The notes under the pieces: model-generated | The model's input: the letters and a program-made list of their open reading frames with translations, nothing else | Told to the model about the DNA's origin: nothing | The model's database searches: none | Part shown: positions 54,001 to 60,967 of the stretch, piece by piece | How positions within the stretch are numbered: position 1 is the first letter of the stretch | Layout of the letters: each line of letters begins with the position of its first letter | Program-made: the position numbers and the translations under genes | Assembly: GCF_029309905.1 (NCBI RefSeq) | Contig: NZ_JARBJP010000008.1 | Span: 1 to 64,000 of the forward strand | Source: Brytella acorum | GTDB taxonomy: Bacteria; Pseudomonadota; Alphaproteobacteria; Acetobacterales; Acetobacteraceae | DNA: 64,000 bases | Reading direction: 5' to 3'

Positions 54001-54077
54001 ATCTCTACAACTCGTCCTGGGCGAGCAAGGGTGTTGTCTTGCGCTCGTTCCAGTTCGGCGCCACGCTGACGCTCTGA
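51030..54077 (+). CDS. Large TonB-dependent outer-membrane receptor
   Basis: About 1015 residues from ATG 51030; a TTG seven codons earlier is less likely. The signal peptide is TRRRSCFSRILCSATILAA with cleavage near AHAQ, then a His/Lys/Thr/Ser-rich linker. The plug domain has SESIIVTGSLISDPNLHSASPM, LTTNGAGNLTNS, SLRGLSTDSTLTLMDGQRL and IDVLNDGGSATYGADAVAGVINMVTR. The barrel ends SFQFGATLTL. It has the long extracellular insertions seen in receptors for peptides, glycans or large ligands. Base composition is less GC-biased than the ery operon. It stands alone between an empty gap and a strong terminator. Confidence 0.87.
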   Translation: MTRRRSCFSRILCSATILAATAFTYESAHAQSTNSDTHAHAKRHKSPTKTKVSPKAATTSTASGVTSAQTKASAVSQARSDAAAPAAPSGSESIIVTGSLISDPNLHSASPMTQISVKDMKNRGLKTVTDALQLLTTNGAGNLTNSFSANGAFAAGASAPSLRGLSTDSTLTLMDGQRLSYYPLSDDGERNFVDTNWMPQSIMQRIDVLNDGGSATYGADAVAGVINMVTRDEIQGVEANAEGGLSQRGDSGHQRLYATFGHGDLDRDGYNFYINSEYQQDDALYNRQLQSPYNTGDLTSIGGTNGNTNVLQNGVIQQFGATPYALVRPSNGGTSGVGAWQLLNSGLGCGNLGGVVTGSATTGDHGQSQACPMNSERYAMISPSLRRINATLHFTAKVTQHSELTAMFTYSQALSQSTGAPSAFRTQTVDRTLSTLGTAVPVLLPNGQQNPNNILGVPEEILGTFPNPTSTSQFSQNYRGSVRYQGWEPSNWGSDWKYNVNFVGMNTGLQETYTGTPNIPALQQAILDGSYNFVDQSLNSQAEINKVMPNVVLNARSQEYSGEMSASKGLTHLPGGDLTVAIGGNIRYEALHDPSVNPDPQQTGLNPFHASGSRWVESGFFEVALPFVKMFDMDVSGRYDNYSTGEHHFSPKVGANFHPFKELTVRGTFSRGFRIPSFAETGGSNIGYTTYAIQNQNWINQHLNSDGTPDSYARSYSLGQNTSGNTGLKPEISTNYTGGFVFHPTDWVSLSVDYYYIKKTNYIAPNPISPAQVANDWVDAEMAGTQYNPPAGVNVIPEVEDTQHPGAPARPAIINLGYVNTRSLMTDGVDLELTAQHRLPGALHDILWYSKGELTYVRNYNLTLPNGQVQHFAGTIGPYSAVSASGTPRWRANWSNTFTWKNLSVTPTVYYTSGYKTVAEDYYGAGASSCAYSLGAQNNNPYAPSQCHVKNFWDVDLTVSYQATKRLNLYANVYNLLGFRAPYDFATYGSYLYNSSWASKGVVLRSFQFGATLTL

Positions 54078-54105
54078 TATCTCCTGGATCCGGCGAGGGT
54101 AACGA

Positions 54106-54132
54106 CGGGGAAGCTTCCGCTTCCCCGTTTTT
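54106..54132 (+). terminator. Intrinsic terminator of the large receptor gene
   Basis: CGGGGAAGC (54106-54114), four-base loop, GCTTCCCCG (54119-54127), then five T to 54132. A perfect 9-bp stem with a T-run, 28 bases past the stop codon. This is a textbook rho-independent terminator. Confidence 0.93.
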
Positions 54133-54360
54133 GTAGGTGGAGGGTTCGAGCAATCTGCTGATTGTGGACGTTTGTGGGGCGTGTCGTCTTTTTTAATCCC
54201 TCAAAAGGGTCGTGCCGACCGATCCGGAAGGGGAGGGATCGCAGATGCTCCTGCTGGTAATGGTGTGTTCGTCAGAAGGACGGCACGACATCAGCCGTTA
54301 TGGTTCGTTCATACGAAAAACTGCCCGAACGGATGGCATCGCTTCTGAAAAATGCAAATT

Positions 54361-55821
54361 TCATGGGCGCGCGTAGTCATCTTCAATACGTACGATGTCA
54401 TCTTCGCCCAGATAGGGACCGGACTGCACTTCGATCAGCGTCAGCGGAATCCGCCCTGGATTTTCCAGCCGATGCACGACGCCAAGCGGCAAATAGATGC
54501 TCTCGTTTTCTCTGACTATGAGTTGTTCGTGATCGCGCGTGACAAGGGCTGTGCCAGCCACAACGACCCAGTGCTCCGCGCGGTGGAAATGCTTTTGCAG
54601 TGACAGTTTTCGGCCAACCTCGACGACAATTCGTTTGACCTGGAAACGATCCGCCTGAATGAGGCTCTCGTAAAAGCCCCAGGGACGATACATACGGTTA
54701 TGTGCGACCGCCTCTTTCCGACCTGCCTTGTTCAGGCGGCTCACGATATGCTTTACATCCTGCGCGCGATCACGGTGCGATACCATGACCGCGTCGGGAG
54801 TCACGACGACAATCAGATCGTCGACGCCGGTAACGGTTGCGATGATTCCATCTGATCTGACGTAACAGTTCCGTGTGCTGTCGAGGAAAACATCCCCGTA
54901 CATGGCGTTTCCAGCCTCGTCTTTCGGACTTAACTCCCAAAGCGCGTCCCAACTTCCAATATCGGACCAACTGAAGGTCGCCGGTACGACCGCGGCGAGC
55001 TTCGTGCGTTCCGCGATGGCATAATCAATGGAAATATCGGGAGCTGAGCGGAAGGCCTCATCCTGGAGCCGCTCGAAATCAGCGTCCACGGTTCGTTTCT
55101 GTACCGCTTCCTCGACACTGTTGTAGATCTTGGGCTCAAGCTTCTTTATCTCGTCCAGGATCGTGCTCGCCTTCACGACAAACATGCCTGAGTTCCACAG
55201 GTGTCGTCCCGCCGCGACCAGAACGGCGGCTTTGTCCATAGTCGGCTTTTCGACAAAGGATGCCACATGATATGCGCCGGGCACTCCGTCGAGCTCGGCG
55301 CCGCGTTCGATGTAGCCGTAGCCGGTCTCAGGCTTGTGGGGCGGAATTCCGAAAGTTACGATTCTGCCGGTGCTGGCCGCATGACAGGCGATCTTTAACG
55401 ACTGTGCCAAGGCGTCCGTGTCGGTGATCGCCGCATCGGCTGCCATGATCCACATGACAGCTTCGGGAGTTTTTTCCGCGACCAGGAAAGCGGCTGCCGC
55501 AATCGCTGGTGCTGAGTTTCGTCCGACAGGCTCAAGGATGATACGCGGGTTGGCAATGCCCACTTCGCGCAACTGTTCGGCGACGATAAAACGATGCTCG
55601 GTATTGCAGATCACGAGCGGGTCGCTCAAAGACGCCTCCGCGCCCCTGATGGCCGTTTCCTGGATGAGCGTGTGCTCACTCAGCAGGGGCCAGAACTGTT
55701 TGGGAAAGCTGCTACGGGAGACGGGCCAGAGGCGGCTTCCCGAGCCGCCGGACAAAATGACGGGAACTATCGTCACGTCGCTGGCCTGAAGAACGGGCAT
55801 ATGAACGGTCTCGTGAGGCAT
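54361..55821 (-). CDS. manC: Mannose-1-phosphate guanylyltransferase / mannose-6-phosphate isomerase
   Basis: A 486-residue bifunctional enzyme of the AlgA/XanB/ManC type. The nucleotidyltransferase domain (about 15-300) has VILSGGSGSRLWPVSRSSFPKQF and the FVEKPTMDKA motif. The carboxyl cupin domain (about 370-480) has RPWGFYESL, GRKLSLQKHFHRAEHWVVVAGTALVT, the isomerase region. It makes GDP-mannose for exopolysaccharide or other mannosylated glycans (in acetic acid bacteria, acetan-type polymers). No other polysaccharide genes are next to it. An alternative start is ATG 55800, seven codons in, at MPVLQASDVTIVPV. Confidence 0.92.
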   Translation of the reverse strand: MPHETVHMPVLQASDVTIVPVILSGGSGSRLWPVSRSSFPKQFWPLLSEHTLIQETAIRGAEASLSDPLVICNTEHRFIVAEQLREVGIANPRIILEPVGRNSAPAIAAAAFLVAEKTPEAVMWIMAADAAITDTDALAQSLKIACHAASTGRIVTFGIPPHKPETGYGYIERGAELDGVPGAYHVASFVEKPTMDKAAVLVAAGRHLWNSGMFVVKASTILDEIKKLEPKIYNSVEEAVQKRTVDADFERLQDEAFRSAPDISIDYAIAERTKLAAVVPATFSWSDIGSWDALWELSPKDEAGNAMYGDVFLDSTRNCYVRSDGIIATVTGVDDLIVVVTPDAVMVSHRDRAQDVKHIVSRLNKAGRKEAVAHNRMYRPWGFYESLIQADRFQVKRIVVEVGRKLSLQKHFHRAEHWVVVAGTALVTRDHEQLIVRENESIYLPLGVVHRLENPGRIPLTLIEVQSGPYLGEDDIVRIEDDYARP

Positions 55822-56625
55822 CTGGGTCGTTTCATCTAAGGCTTGTGAACGGCTGCATCATTTCTGGTGTCGGAGCCCATCGCATAGAAAAGAAATTTCT
55901 GCGGGTGCGAAGGTAAATTGCAGAGCGTTGTCGATTGCGGCTGCAAGCGGCCTTGTCAACACCTCCGGGTTTCGTGGACAAAACATATCCCCCGGAATGC
56001 TGATACGAGAAGGGGGTAGCGGAGATCCGAGCGCCTGATTTTGTCATACCGCACGTCGCTGCTGGTCGAATGGCGCGTCCTTGGGGTTCCGAGTGCGGTG
56101 CCTCGGTCGAGGACGGCGACGGTTTCACGATGTTGCCGGGTATCATATTGTCCATCGATTGTGACGCGTGCGATAACTCTGACATGGGATCTGCGCCAGA
56201 TGCGGCATTTCGAGCCACTGCGCTTGCGCCAGCCTCTTTCAGCACCGCATTATGAGAGACGCCACGCCGTCTTCGGTATCACGGAGGGCGCAGCTTGTTC
56301 CGGCCTTTCCCTCAAAGGGCGGAATTCATACGATGAATTCTATCTCAATTGGCGCTGGAATGCCCTCTCAGAATAAAATCAAAGCAGGCCTGTCGTTGTC
56401 GGGCTATAGGGCGGCAACCCGATCGTTGAGCATCTGAGCACCGTTTTCGAACAGATTCGTGCCCCGTCCGAAGAGGGTGACGGTGATTTAATCGGGTCGT
56501 TAGTTGGGCGCGTGCCCGCATTCAAAAGAGCGCTGAGAGACCAGGGACGAAGGCGCGTGGAGCGAAGCCGGGACGGCCGCGCAAAGCACCTTTAGGTGTA
56601 ACATATTGATTTTTCTTGGAAAAGA
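55822..56625. other. Intergenic region beside the integrative element
   Basis: About 800 bases between manC and the tRNA fragment. No full gene is supported. One plus-strand frame near 56180-56375 begins WDLRQMRHFEPL, which resembles the amino end of LysR-type regulators, but it degenerates at once. It may be a broken LysR gene left by earlier recombination. Nothing else recognisable is present. Confidence 0.4.
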
Positions 56626-56670
56626 TGGTGCCGACACTCGGAATTGAACCGAGGACCTACTGATTACGAA
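56626..56670 (-). other. tRNA-Thr(CGT) 3' fragment, probable attachment site
   Basis: The minus strand reads as the 3' part of a tRNA. It has the loop TTCGTAA (56670-56664) with anticodon CGT, TCAGT, a variable region, a T arm with stem CTCGG/CCGAG around TTCAATT, and an acceptor strand TGTCGGC with ACCA at 56629-56626. The 5' half is missing: sequence beyond 56670 offers no matching ACTGA stem or GCCGACA acceptor strand. A 3' tRNA fragment next to an integrase gene is the mark of an element inserted into the tRNA 3' end. The intact tRNA should lie at the far end, outside the window. Confidence 0.8.
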
Positions 56671-56886
56671 ACACGTCAGGTCAGATACCTTAACGCTGCC
56701 TAGAAATGCCAAAACGTGCCAAAACAAGGGCTTGAGAGAGTTGAGCCGACTCGCCTTGGTGCCGCGACGTGCCAGAAAGTGCCGGTATTACCCTTTCAGA
56801 TGACTCCGGAAAGACTCCGGAAAAATCCATCAGTGAGTTTTGGAAGGGCTCGGAATGTGCGGGGAATGTCGGAAAAATCTCTGGGG

Positions 56887-57009
56887 CTTACACTTTGAGG
56901 TGTAAGAAGTGTAAGTGTGTAAGAAATACATATATCTTATTGTTTTCCCTCATTTTTGTGTGTGCCAGTCTCTTACACCTTGCCTTTTCCAAGGTGTAAG
57001 AGGTGTAAG
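56887..57009. repeat. Seven copies of GTGTAAG around the integrase start
   Basis: GTGTAAG occurs directly at 56900-56906, 56909-56915, 56917-56923, 56994-57000 and 57003-57009, and inverted (CTTACAC) at 56887-56893 and 56972-56978. The copies at 56972-56982 and 56990-57000 extend to an 11-bp perfect inverted repeat. Two TGCCAAAAC repeats ten bases apart (56707-56715, 56717-56725) lie closer to the tRNA fragment. Such arrays are typical of integrase arm sites or excisionase/repressor binding sites. Confidence 0.75.
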
Positions 57010-57021
57010 AAGGGGCGCAGC

Positions 57022-58347
57022 ATGAGGTTCACGAAGCCCGCGATAGACGCGCTCTCATGCCCGCCGGGTAAGCGGGACGTGATGTATGCGGATGATGAGG
57101 TGAAGGGCCTTCGTGTCCGCGTGAACGCCACCGGCAGCAAGTCCTTCCTGTTTGAGTATCGATATGCGGGAAAGAACCGCCGCCTCCCGCTTGGGGAATA
57201 CGGGCAGATCACGGTCGCCCAGGCGCGACGGGCGGCTCAGGAAGCACGGGGCCGCGTTCTGGCTGGCGGTGATCCAGTCGGCGAGCGGAAAGCCGTCGCG
57301 CTGGCGTTCCACGCCGCTCAGGCCGAGGAAGCGCGCGAGGCCGTCGCCGATGCCCTCACGCTCGACGTGCTCGTTGGGCGATGGCAGGACGGCGCTCTGA
57401 AGGACCGGAGCGAGAACTACCGTCGCGAGGGGCCGCGCCGCCTGCGGCATGCCTTCGCGCCGGAGCTCATGCGTCCAGCACGGGCGCTCACGCTCGCGGA
57501 TGTTCAGGCACGGCTCGATGACATTGGAGAGAATCACCCGACGACGGCCCGTCGCGTGCATGCCTATGGCCGCGCGATGTTCGCATGGGCCGCTAAACGA
57601 CGGCTTGTGGCTGAGAACCCGTTCACGGATGCTGTGATGGACAGCCGGGACGAGGCGCGCGAGCGGGTGCTGAGCGATGATGAGCTTGGGGCGTTCTGGC
57701 GCGCGACGCAGGGCATGGGGTATCCCTTTGGGCCTTACCTGCGCCTTCTGGCTCTAACCCTACAGCGCTTGCGCGAGGTTTCGGCCATGCGTTGGGACGA
57801 GATCGCGCCTGATCTCTCGACCTGGACCGTTCCGGCGGAGCGAGCAAAGAACAGCAAAGCTCATATCGTGCATCTGTCCGAGCCCGCGCGCCGTGAGCTG
57901 GCCGCCCTACACCGGCAGACGGCGGCGGATGGGACGATCTCGCCGCTTGTCTTCACGAACACGGGCCGGACGCCGATCTCGGGCTTCTCTGACGCTAAAG
58001 AGCGCATCCTCCGCCTCATGGACGCGGACACGGCTTCATGCGCCTCCGAGGGGCAAAAAAACGCGGGAAAGAACCCGCCTTCACCAGCCGCAAGCTGGAC
58101 CTGGCATGATTTGAGAAGAACGGGAGTCACGGCGATGGCGCGGCTCGGGATCGCCCCGCATGTGGCTGACCTGACGCTGAACCATGTTCCGGCTTCGATC
58201 AAAGGCGTTGCGGCGGTCTATCAGCGGCATCACTTCATGAACGAAAGGGCGCAGGCGCTCGATGTCTGGGCGGCTCATGTGCTGGCTGTCGCGTCGGGGA
58301 GTGGACGGACCAGCGCCAGCGGTAACGTTGTGCCGTTCCGGCGTTAG
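57022..58347 (+). CDS. Tyrosine recombinase integrase, P4/DUF4102 type
   Basis: A 441-residue protein. ATG 57022 has GAAGGGG eight bases upstream; an earlier in-frame start would include repeat sequence. The amino-terminal DUF4102 domain (MRFTKPAIDALSCP, GKRDVMYADDEVKGLRVRV, then RRLPLGEYGQITVAQAR) is followed by a core-binding domain and the catalytic domain with Arg249 (TLQRLREV), His362 and Arg365 (WHDLRRTGVTAM), His388 and Tyr400 (GVAAVYQRHH). The full R-H-R-H-Y set is present, so it should be active. Position next to a tRNA-Thr 3' fragment gives the target. The GTGTAAG repeats overlap its promoter, so it may be autoregulated. Confidence 0.93.
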   Translation: MRFTKPAIDALSCPPGKRDVMYADDEVKGLRVRVNATGSKSFLFEYRYAGKNRRLPLGEYGQITVAQARRAAQEARGRVLAGGDPVGERKAVALAFHAAQAEEAREAVADALTLDVLVGRWQDGALKDRSENYRREGPRRLRHAFAPELMRPARALTLADVQARLDDIGENHPTTARRVHAYGRAMFAWAAKRRLVAENPFTDAVMDSRDEARERVLSDDELGAFWRATQGMGYPFGPYLRLLALTLQRLREVSAMRWDEIAPDLSTWTVPAERAKNSKAHIVHLSEPARRELAALHRQTAADGTISPLVFTNTGRTPISGFSDAKERILRLMDADTASCASEGQKNAGKNPPSPAASWTWHDLRRTGVTAMARLGIAPHVADLTLNHVPASIKGVAAVYQRHHFMNERAQALDVWAAHVLAVASGSGRTSASGNVVPFRR

Positions 58348-58403
58348 GCAGGTAAGGCGGCTTGTTACTTTTGTTGACATCGGGGCGCGTCGTGTTGGAT
58401 GAG

Positions 58404-59132
58404 ATGCTTATAGCCGCGCAACCGCGCCTGGCATGGAGAAAGCCGCTGGCTCATATCAGCAAGATCGTCGGGCAAGGCGTCTACCCTGTGCCGATGGCCG
58501 CGCGTTTGTTGCGAGTGTCGCCGTCGAAGGTGCGGGCGTGGGTCTATGGTAATGGTGGCGAGGCTGTCCTTACGCCAGAACTGGATGCCGAAAGCGGCAA
58601 GGATGCTCTGAGTTTCGTCAATCTGATCGAAGTCATGTTTCTAGCGGACTTGCGCGGCCATGGTGTCAGCTTGCAGTCTATTCGCGCTATGCTGGCACGG
58701 ACTAAGAGGACTTTAGATCTCGATCATCCGTTCGCCACACGGAAGTTTCACACCGACGGAAAAGCGATCTGGCTTGAGACGGCAGATGAGACGGGTGATC
58801 GCGCGATCATCGATCTTACGGACGGCAACGGGGCCATGCTCGAGGTGCTTGAGCGGAGTTTCCGGAAATCAGTGAGCTTCGATCTGGCCAGCGGTCAAGC
58901 CAATGTCTGGCGTCCTAGCGCCGATCAGCCGCGCGTCGTGCTCGATCCTGCCCGGCAGTTCGGGCGGCCCATTGACGGTGTTACTGGCGTGCCCACTGAG
59001 GTCCTGGCCGATGCATTGAAGGCGGAGCGCGGGGATGTGGCGCGTGTCGCGGCGATCTGGGAAGTGGAGCCGGAAGCGGTGGAGCAGGCGGCGGAATTCG
59101 AACTCCAATTTAGCCGTCGCCTTGCCGCGTGA
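58404..59132 (+). CDS. DUF433-like antitoxin with helix-turn-helix
   Basis: A 242-residue protein from ATG 58404 (a TTG at 58362 is less likely). The amino part VYPVPMAARLLRVSPSKVRAWVYG near 30-55 is a MerR/AlpA-like helix-turn-helix. The middle, LSFVNLIEVMFLADLRGHGVSLQSIRAML, and the end, PRVVLDPARQFGRPIDGVTGVPTEVLADALKAE plus EVEPEAVEQAAEFE, fit the DUF433 antitoxin family. Its stop overlaps the start of a PIN-like gene by four bases, the standard arrangement of a toxin-antitoxin pair. It probably neutralises the toxin and represses the operon. Confidence 0.75.
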   Translation: MLIAAQPRLAWRKPLAHISKIVGQGVYPVPMAARLLRVSPSKVRAWVYGNGGEAVLTPELDAESGKDALSFVNLIEVMFLADLRGHGVSLQSIRAMLARTKRTLDLDHPFATRKFHTDGKAIWLETADETGDRAIIDLTDGNGAMLEVLERSFRKSVSFDLASGQANVWRPSADQPRVVLDPARQFGRPIDGVTGVPTEVLADALKAERGDVARVAAIWEVEPEAVEQAAEFELQFSRRLAA

Positions 59133-59542
59133 GGTTCGTCTTTGACGAAAACCATCCGCCGATTCTTGCTCGCGTTGTTGCGCCGCTGGGAGAATTGGAC
59201 GGTCACAACGTGACGTCAGTTCGTGATTTGGGCATCGCGGGCATGAAGGATGTGGAGCTTTTCGGCGTCCTGGTGGATGACACGGTGCGAACGGTGCTGT
59301 TGACGACGGATAAGGCGATGTCCCGTCGGCAGCACGAGGTTGCGGCAATACGTGATACCGGCGCGATTGTCGTCGTCGGCTGCAAAGGCTGGAATCAGCA
59401 GGGCGACGTGATAGAGCGGGCGCGTCATCTGGTGTGGTGGTGGCCTATGATGGTGCAGTGTGCCGGAAATGCGGATCGGGGGTCGTTTCTGGAACTGCCC
59501 TGGTCAAGCAAGGTCGCGATGCTCAAGCGATGGCGGGCCTAG
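59129..59542 (+). CDS. DUF5615/PIN-like toxin
   Basis: A 137-residue protein starting RFVFDENHPPILARVVAPL, with the conserved acidic FDEN motif. It continues with SVRDLGIAGMKDVELFGVLVDD, VLLTTDKAMSRRQHEVAAI with the second acidic position, and GAIVVVGCKGWNQ. This is the pattern of PIN-like ribonuclease-fold toxins of the DUF5615/VapC45 group. It is translationally coupled to the antitoxin. Its 3' end overlaps the convergent XRE gene by four bases. It may stabilise the element or act as a defence module. Confidence 0.72.
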   Translation: MRFVFDENHPPILARVVAPLGELDGHNVTSVRDLGIAGMKDVELFGVLVDDTVRTVLLTTDKAMSRRQHEVAAIRDTGAIVVVGCKGWNQQGDVIERARHLVWWWPMMVQCAGNADRGSFLELPWSSKVAMLKRWRA

Positions 59543-59778
59543 GCGCTAGTCTTCCTCAACCGCACGCCAGCCCCGCTGCCGTTCTCGGCGATGAACTCTA
59601 CGCCTGCGGCCTCTAGGGCGGTGCGGATGGCGTCCAAGTTGTTTGGATAAGGGGTGCGAGCCCCGCGCTCGAAATCAACGACCGTTTGGCGAGAAACAGA
59701 AGCTGCTTCAGCAAGTTGCGTCTGGCTAAAGCCGAGCATTGCTCGGGCTCCACGGCACTGGGCGGCTGTGACTGGCAC
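59539..59778 (-). CDS. Small XRE-family transcriptional regulator
   Basis: A 79-residue protein starting at GTG 59778 with AGAGG just upstream. It is almost entirely a Cro/C1-type helix-turn-helix: ARAMLGFSQTQLAEAASVSRQTVVDFERG, followed by PYPNNLDAIRTALEAAGVEFI. This compact form is common in phages and plasmids. It diverges from the small gene cluster at 59923, so it may regulate that promoter. Confidence 0.85.
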   Translation of the reverse strand: MPVTAAQCRGARAMLGFSQTQLAEAASVSRQTVVDFERGARTPYPNNLDAIRTALEAAGVEFIAENGSGAGVRLRKTSA

Positions 59779-59922
59779 CTTACCTCTATCTTTTTGATTG
59801 ACGTTTTGAATAACTTCTATCAGTTTAATTGAGGTTGGACACTATGCCAATCGAAAACCGGCACGGATGAGAGCTGGAACCTCTCGTCCGCGCCTAACCA
59901 CAACCGAAGGATGAATTCGGCA

Positions 59923-60093
59923 ATGGCTGACCACGCCCATAGCATGCCCGCGTCTGTGCGGGCAGCGTCGATCTGCGCCCGCATGCTGGCGGCGCTTGCC
60001 CTCTCGTTCCTGTTCGCTCTGGCCGCCATCGGCCTCGCGATGCCCGATCCTGTCACGGCAGGACGCGCCGTCGCCGTGGAGGCCGTGCGATGA
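59923..60093 (+). CDS. Small membrane protein, unknown function
   Basis: A 56-residue protein with one hydrophobic segment (MLAALALSFLFALAAIGLAM). ATG 59923 has GAAGGA about 11 bases upstream; the earlier ATG at 59911 abuts that site and is less likely. Its stop overlaps the next start (ATGA). I do not recognise the family. Coding is supported mainly by the overlap and composition. Confidence 0.55.
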   Translation: MADHAHSMPASVRAASICARMLAALALSFLFALAAIGLAMPDPVTAGRAVAVEAVR

Positions 60094-60518
60094 GTGCCAT
60101 GGTCTCACGTCGCGATGCGCTGGCCGGGTTCGTGGCCCTGAGCGGCGCAAGCATCCCGTCAGCGCCCGCTACAGCCTCGCCAGAGGCCGATAGGGTGTTG
60201 CTCGATGTCGTGCGGCGGGCATTGCATGAAAACGCCCTCAGCGACTCCCTGATGGCTCCTTGGCAGGATGAGGGCGCTGGGCCGGAACCCGATGCGGTGT
60301 GGGAGGCATCGCATCGCCATGCTGAGCGGTTCGTCAGATTGCGCGGTGAGGCCGCCACAATTCCGGCAATGTCGCTGGCCGGGCTGCGGGCGAAAGCGCG
60401 TCTTGTGCTTTCTGATCTGCCCGACCGGCCTTATGGCGGCGTCGATGCCGAACATTCAGACGCCATCGTCTGGTCGTTATGCCGCGATCTCCTGGCACTG
60501 ACAGGCGGTGAGGCATGA
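60090..60518 (+). CDS. Hypothetical protein with twin-arginine-like signal (first of a pair)
   Basis: A 142-residue protein opening MVSRRDALAGFVALSGASI, a Tat-like signal, with possible cleavage near ATAS. The remainder (about 110 residues) is helical and contains WEASHRHAERFVRLRGEAATIP. It resembles in layout the next gene product (SRRRALAGLLML), so the two may be divergent paralogues or share a signal. Both neighbours overlap by four bases. I do not recognise a function. Such proteins occur in alphaproteobacterial phage-like islands. Confidence 0.65.
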   Translation: MSAMVSRRDALAGFVALSGASIPSAPATASPEADRVLLDVVRRALHENALSDSLMAPWQDEGAGPEPDAVWEASHRHAERFVRLRGEAATIPAMSLAGLRAKARLVLSDLPDRPYGGVDAEHSDAIVWSLCRDLLALTGGEA

Positions 60519-60967
60519 GCGGGCCAGCGTCCGGTCCGTCACGCCGCCGGGCGCTGGCCGGGCTTCTGATGCTCTCTGCGGGCACGACGGCGCGGGGTAC
60601 GGCGGCGGACGGGTCCGGCAGGGCACAGGCTGCAAGTGATGCCGATGCCGCGTTGCGGCTAGCCAGCGGGGCGTTCTGGACCTGCCAGCGCGAGCTGGAC
60701 GCTTTGGAGTGCCTGCCGTCGCCGCCGTTCGGCACGTCCGCCGCGAAGGCGCTTGAGAAGCGGTATGAGGCACTGCTCGACCGTCGCGACAGCGTGATGC
60801 ACGCGATGGCCGATTGTGTGGCGGAAACCTGCCATGGCTTTGCGCTCAAAGGTGCGATCGTCGCTGCCGAGCTGCCCGACGCTTCGGACGTGCTCGAGCT
60901 TAATTCTGACAGCGCCGTGATGCGTCTGGCGGTGTCACTGGCTCGGGACGTGGTGGCTGCACGATGA
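60515..60967 (+). CDS. Hypothetical protein with twin-arginine-like signal (second of a pair)
   Basis: A 150-residue protein with SRRRALAGLLMLSAGTTARG at the start, then a helical region: SGAFWTCQRELDALECLPSPP, KALEKRYEALLDRRDSVMHAMADCVAETCHGFALK. Three or four cysteines are present in the mature part. The pattern of a Tat-like start plus a short helical domain mirrors the preceding gene. The next frame begins in its stop (ATGA). No function is recognisable. Confidence 0.65.
   Translation: MSGPASGPSRRRALAGLLMLSAGTTARGTAADGSGRAQAASDADAALRLASGAFWTCQRELDALECLPSPPFGTSAAKALEKRYEALLDRRDSVMHAMADCVAETCHGFALKGAIVAAELPDASDVLELNSDSAVMRLAVSLARDVVAAR

Noticed and set aside
56180-56375. Possible LysR-type amino terminus (WDLRQMRHFEPL)
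   Set aside because: The likeness ends after about a dozen residues and the frame stops soon after. At best it is a remnant.
56500-56727. 75-residue minus-strand frame across the tRNA fragment
   Set aside because: It overlaps the 3' tRNA-Thr fragment, which explains the sequence better than a protein does.
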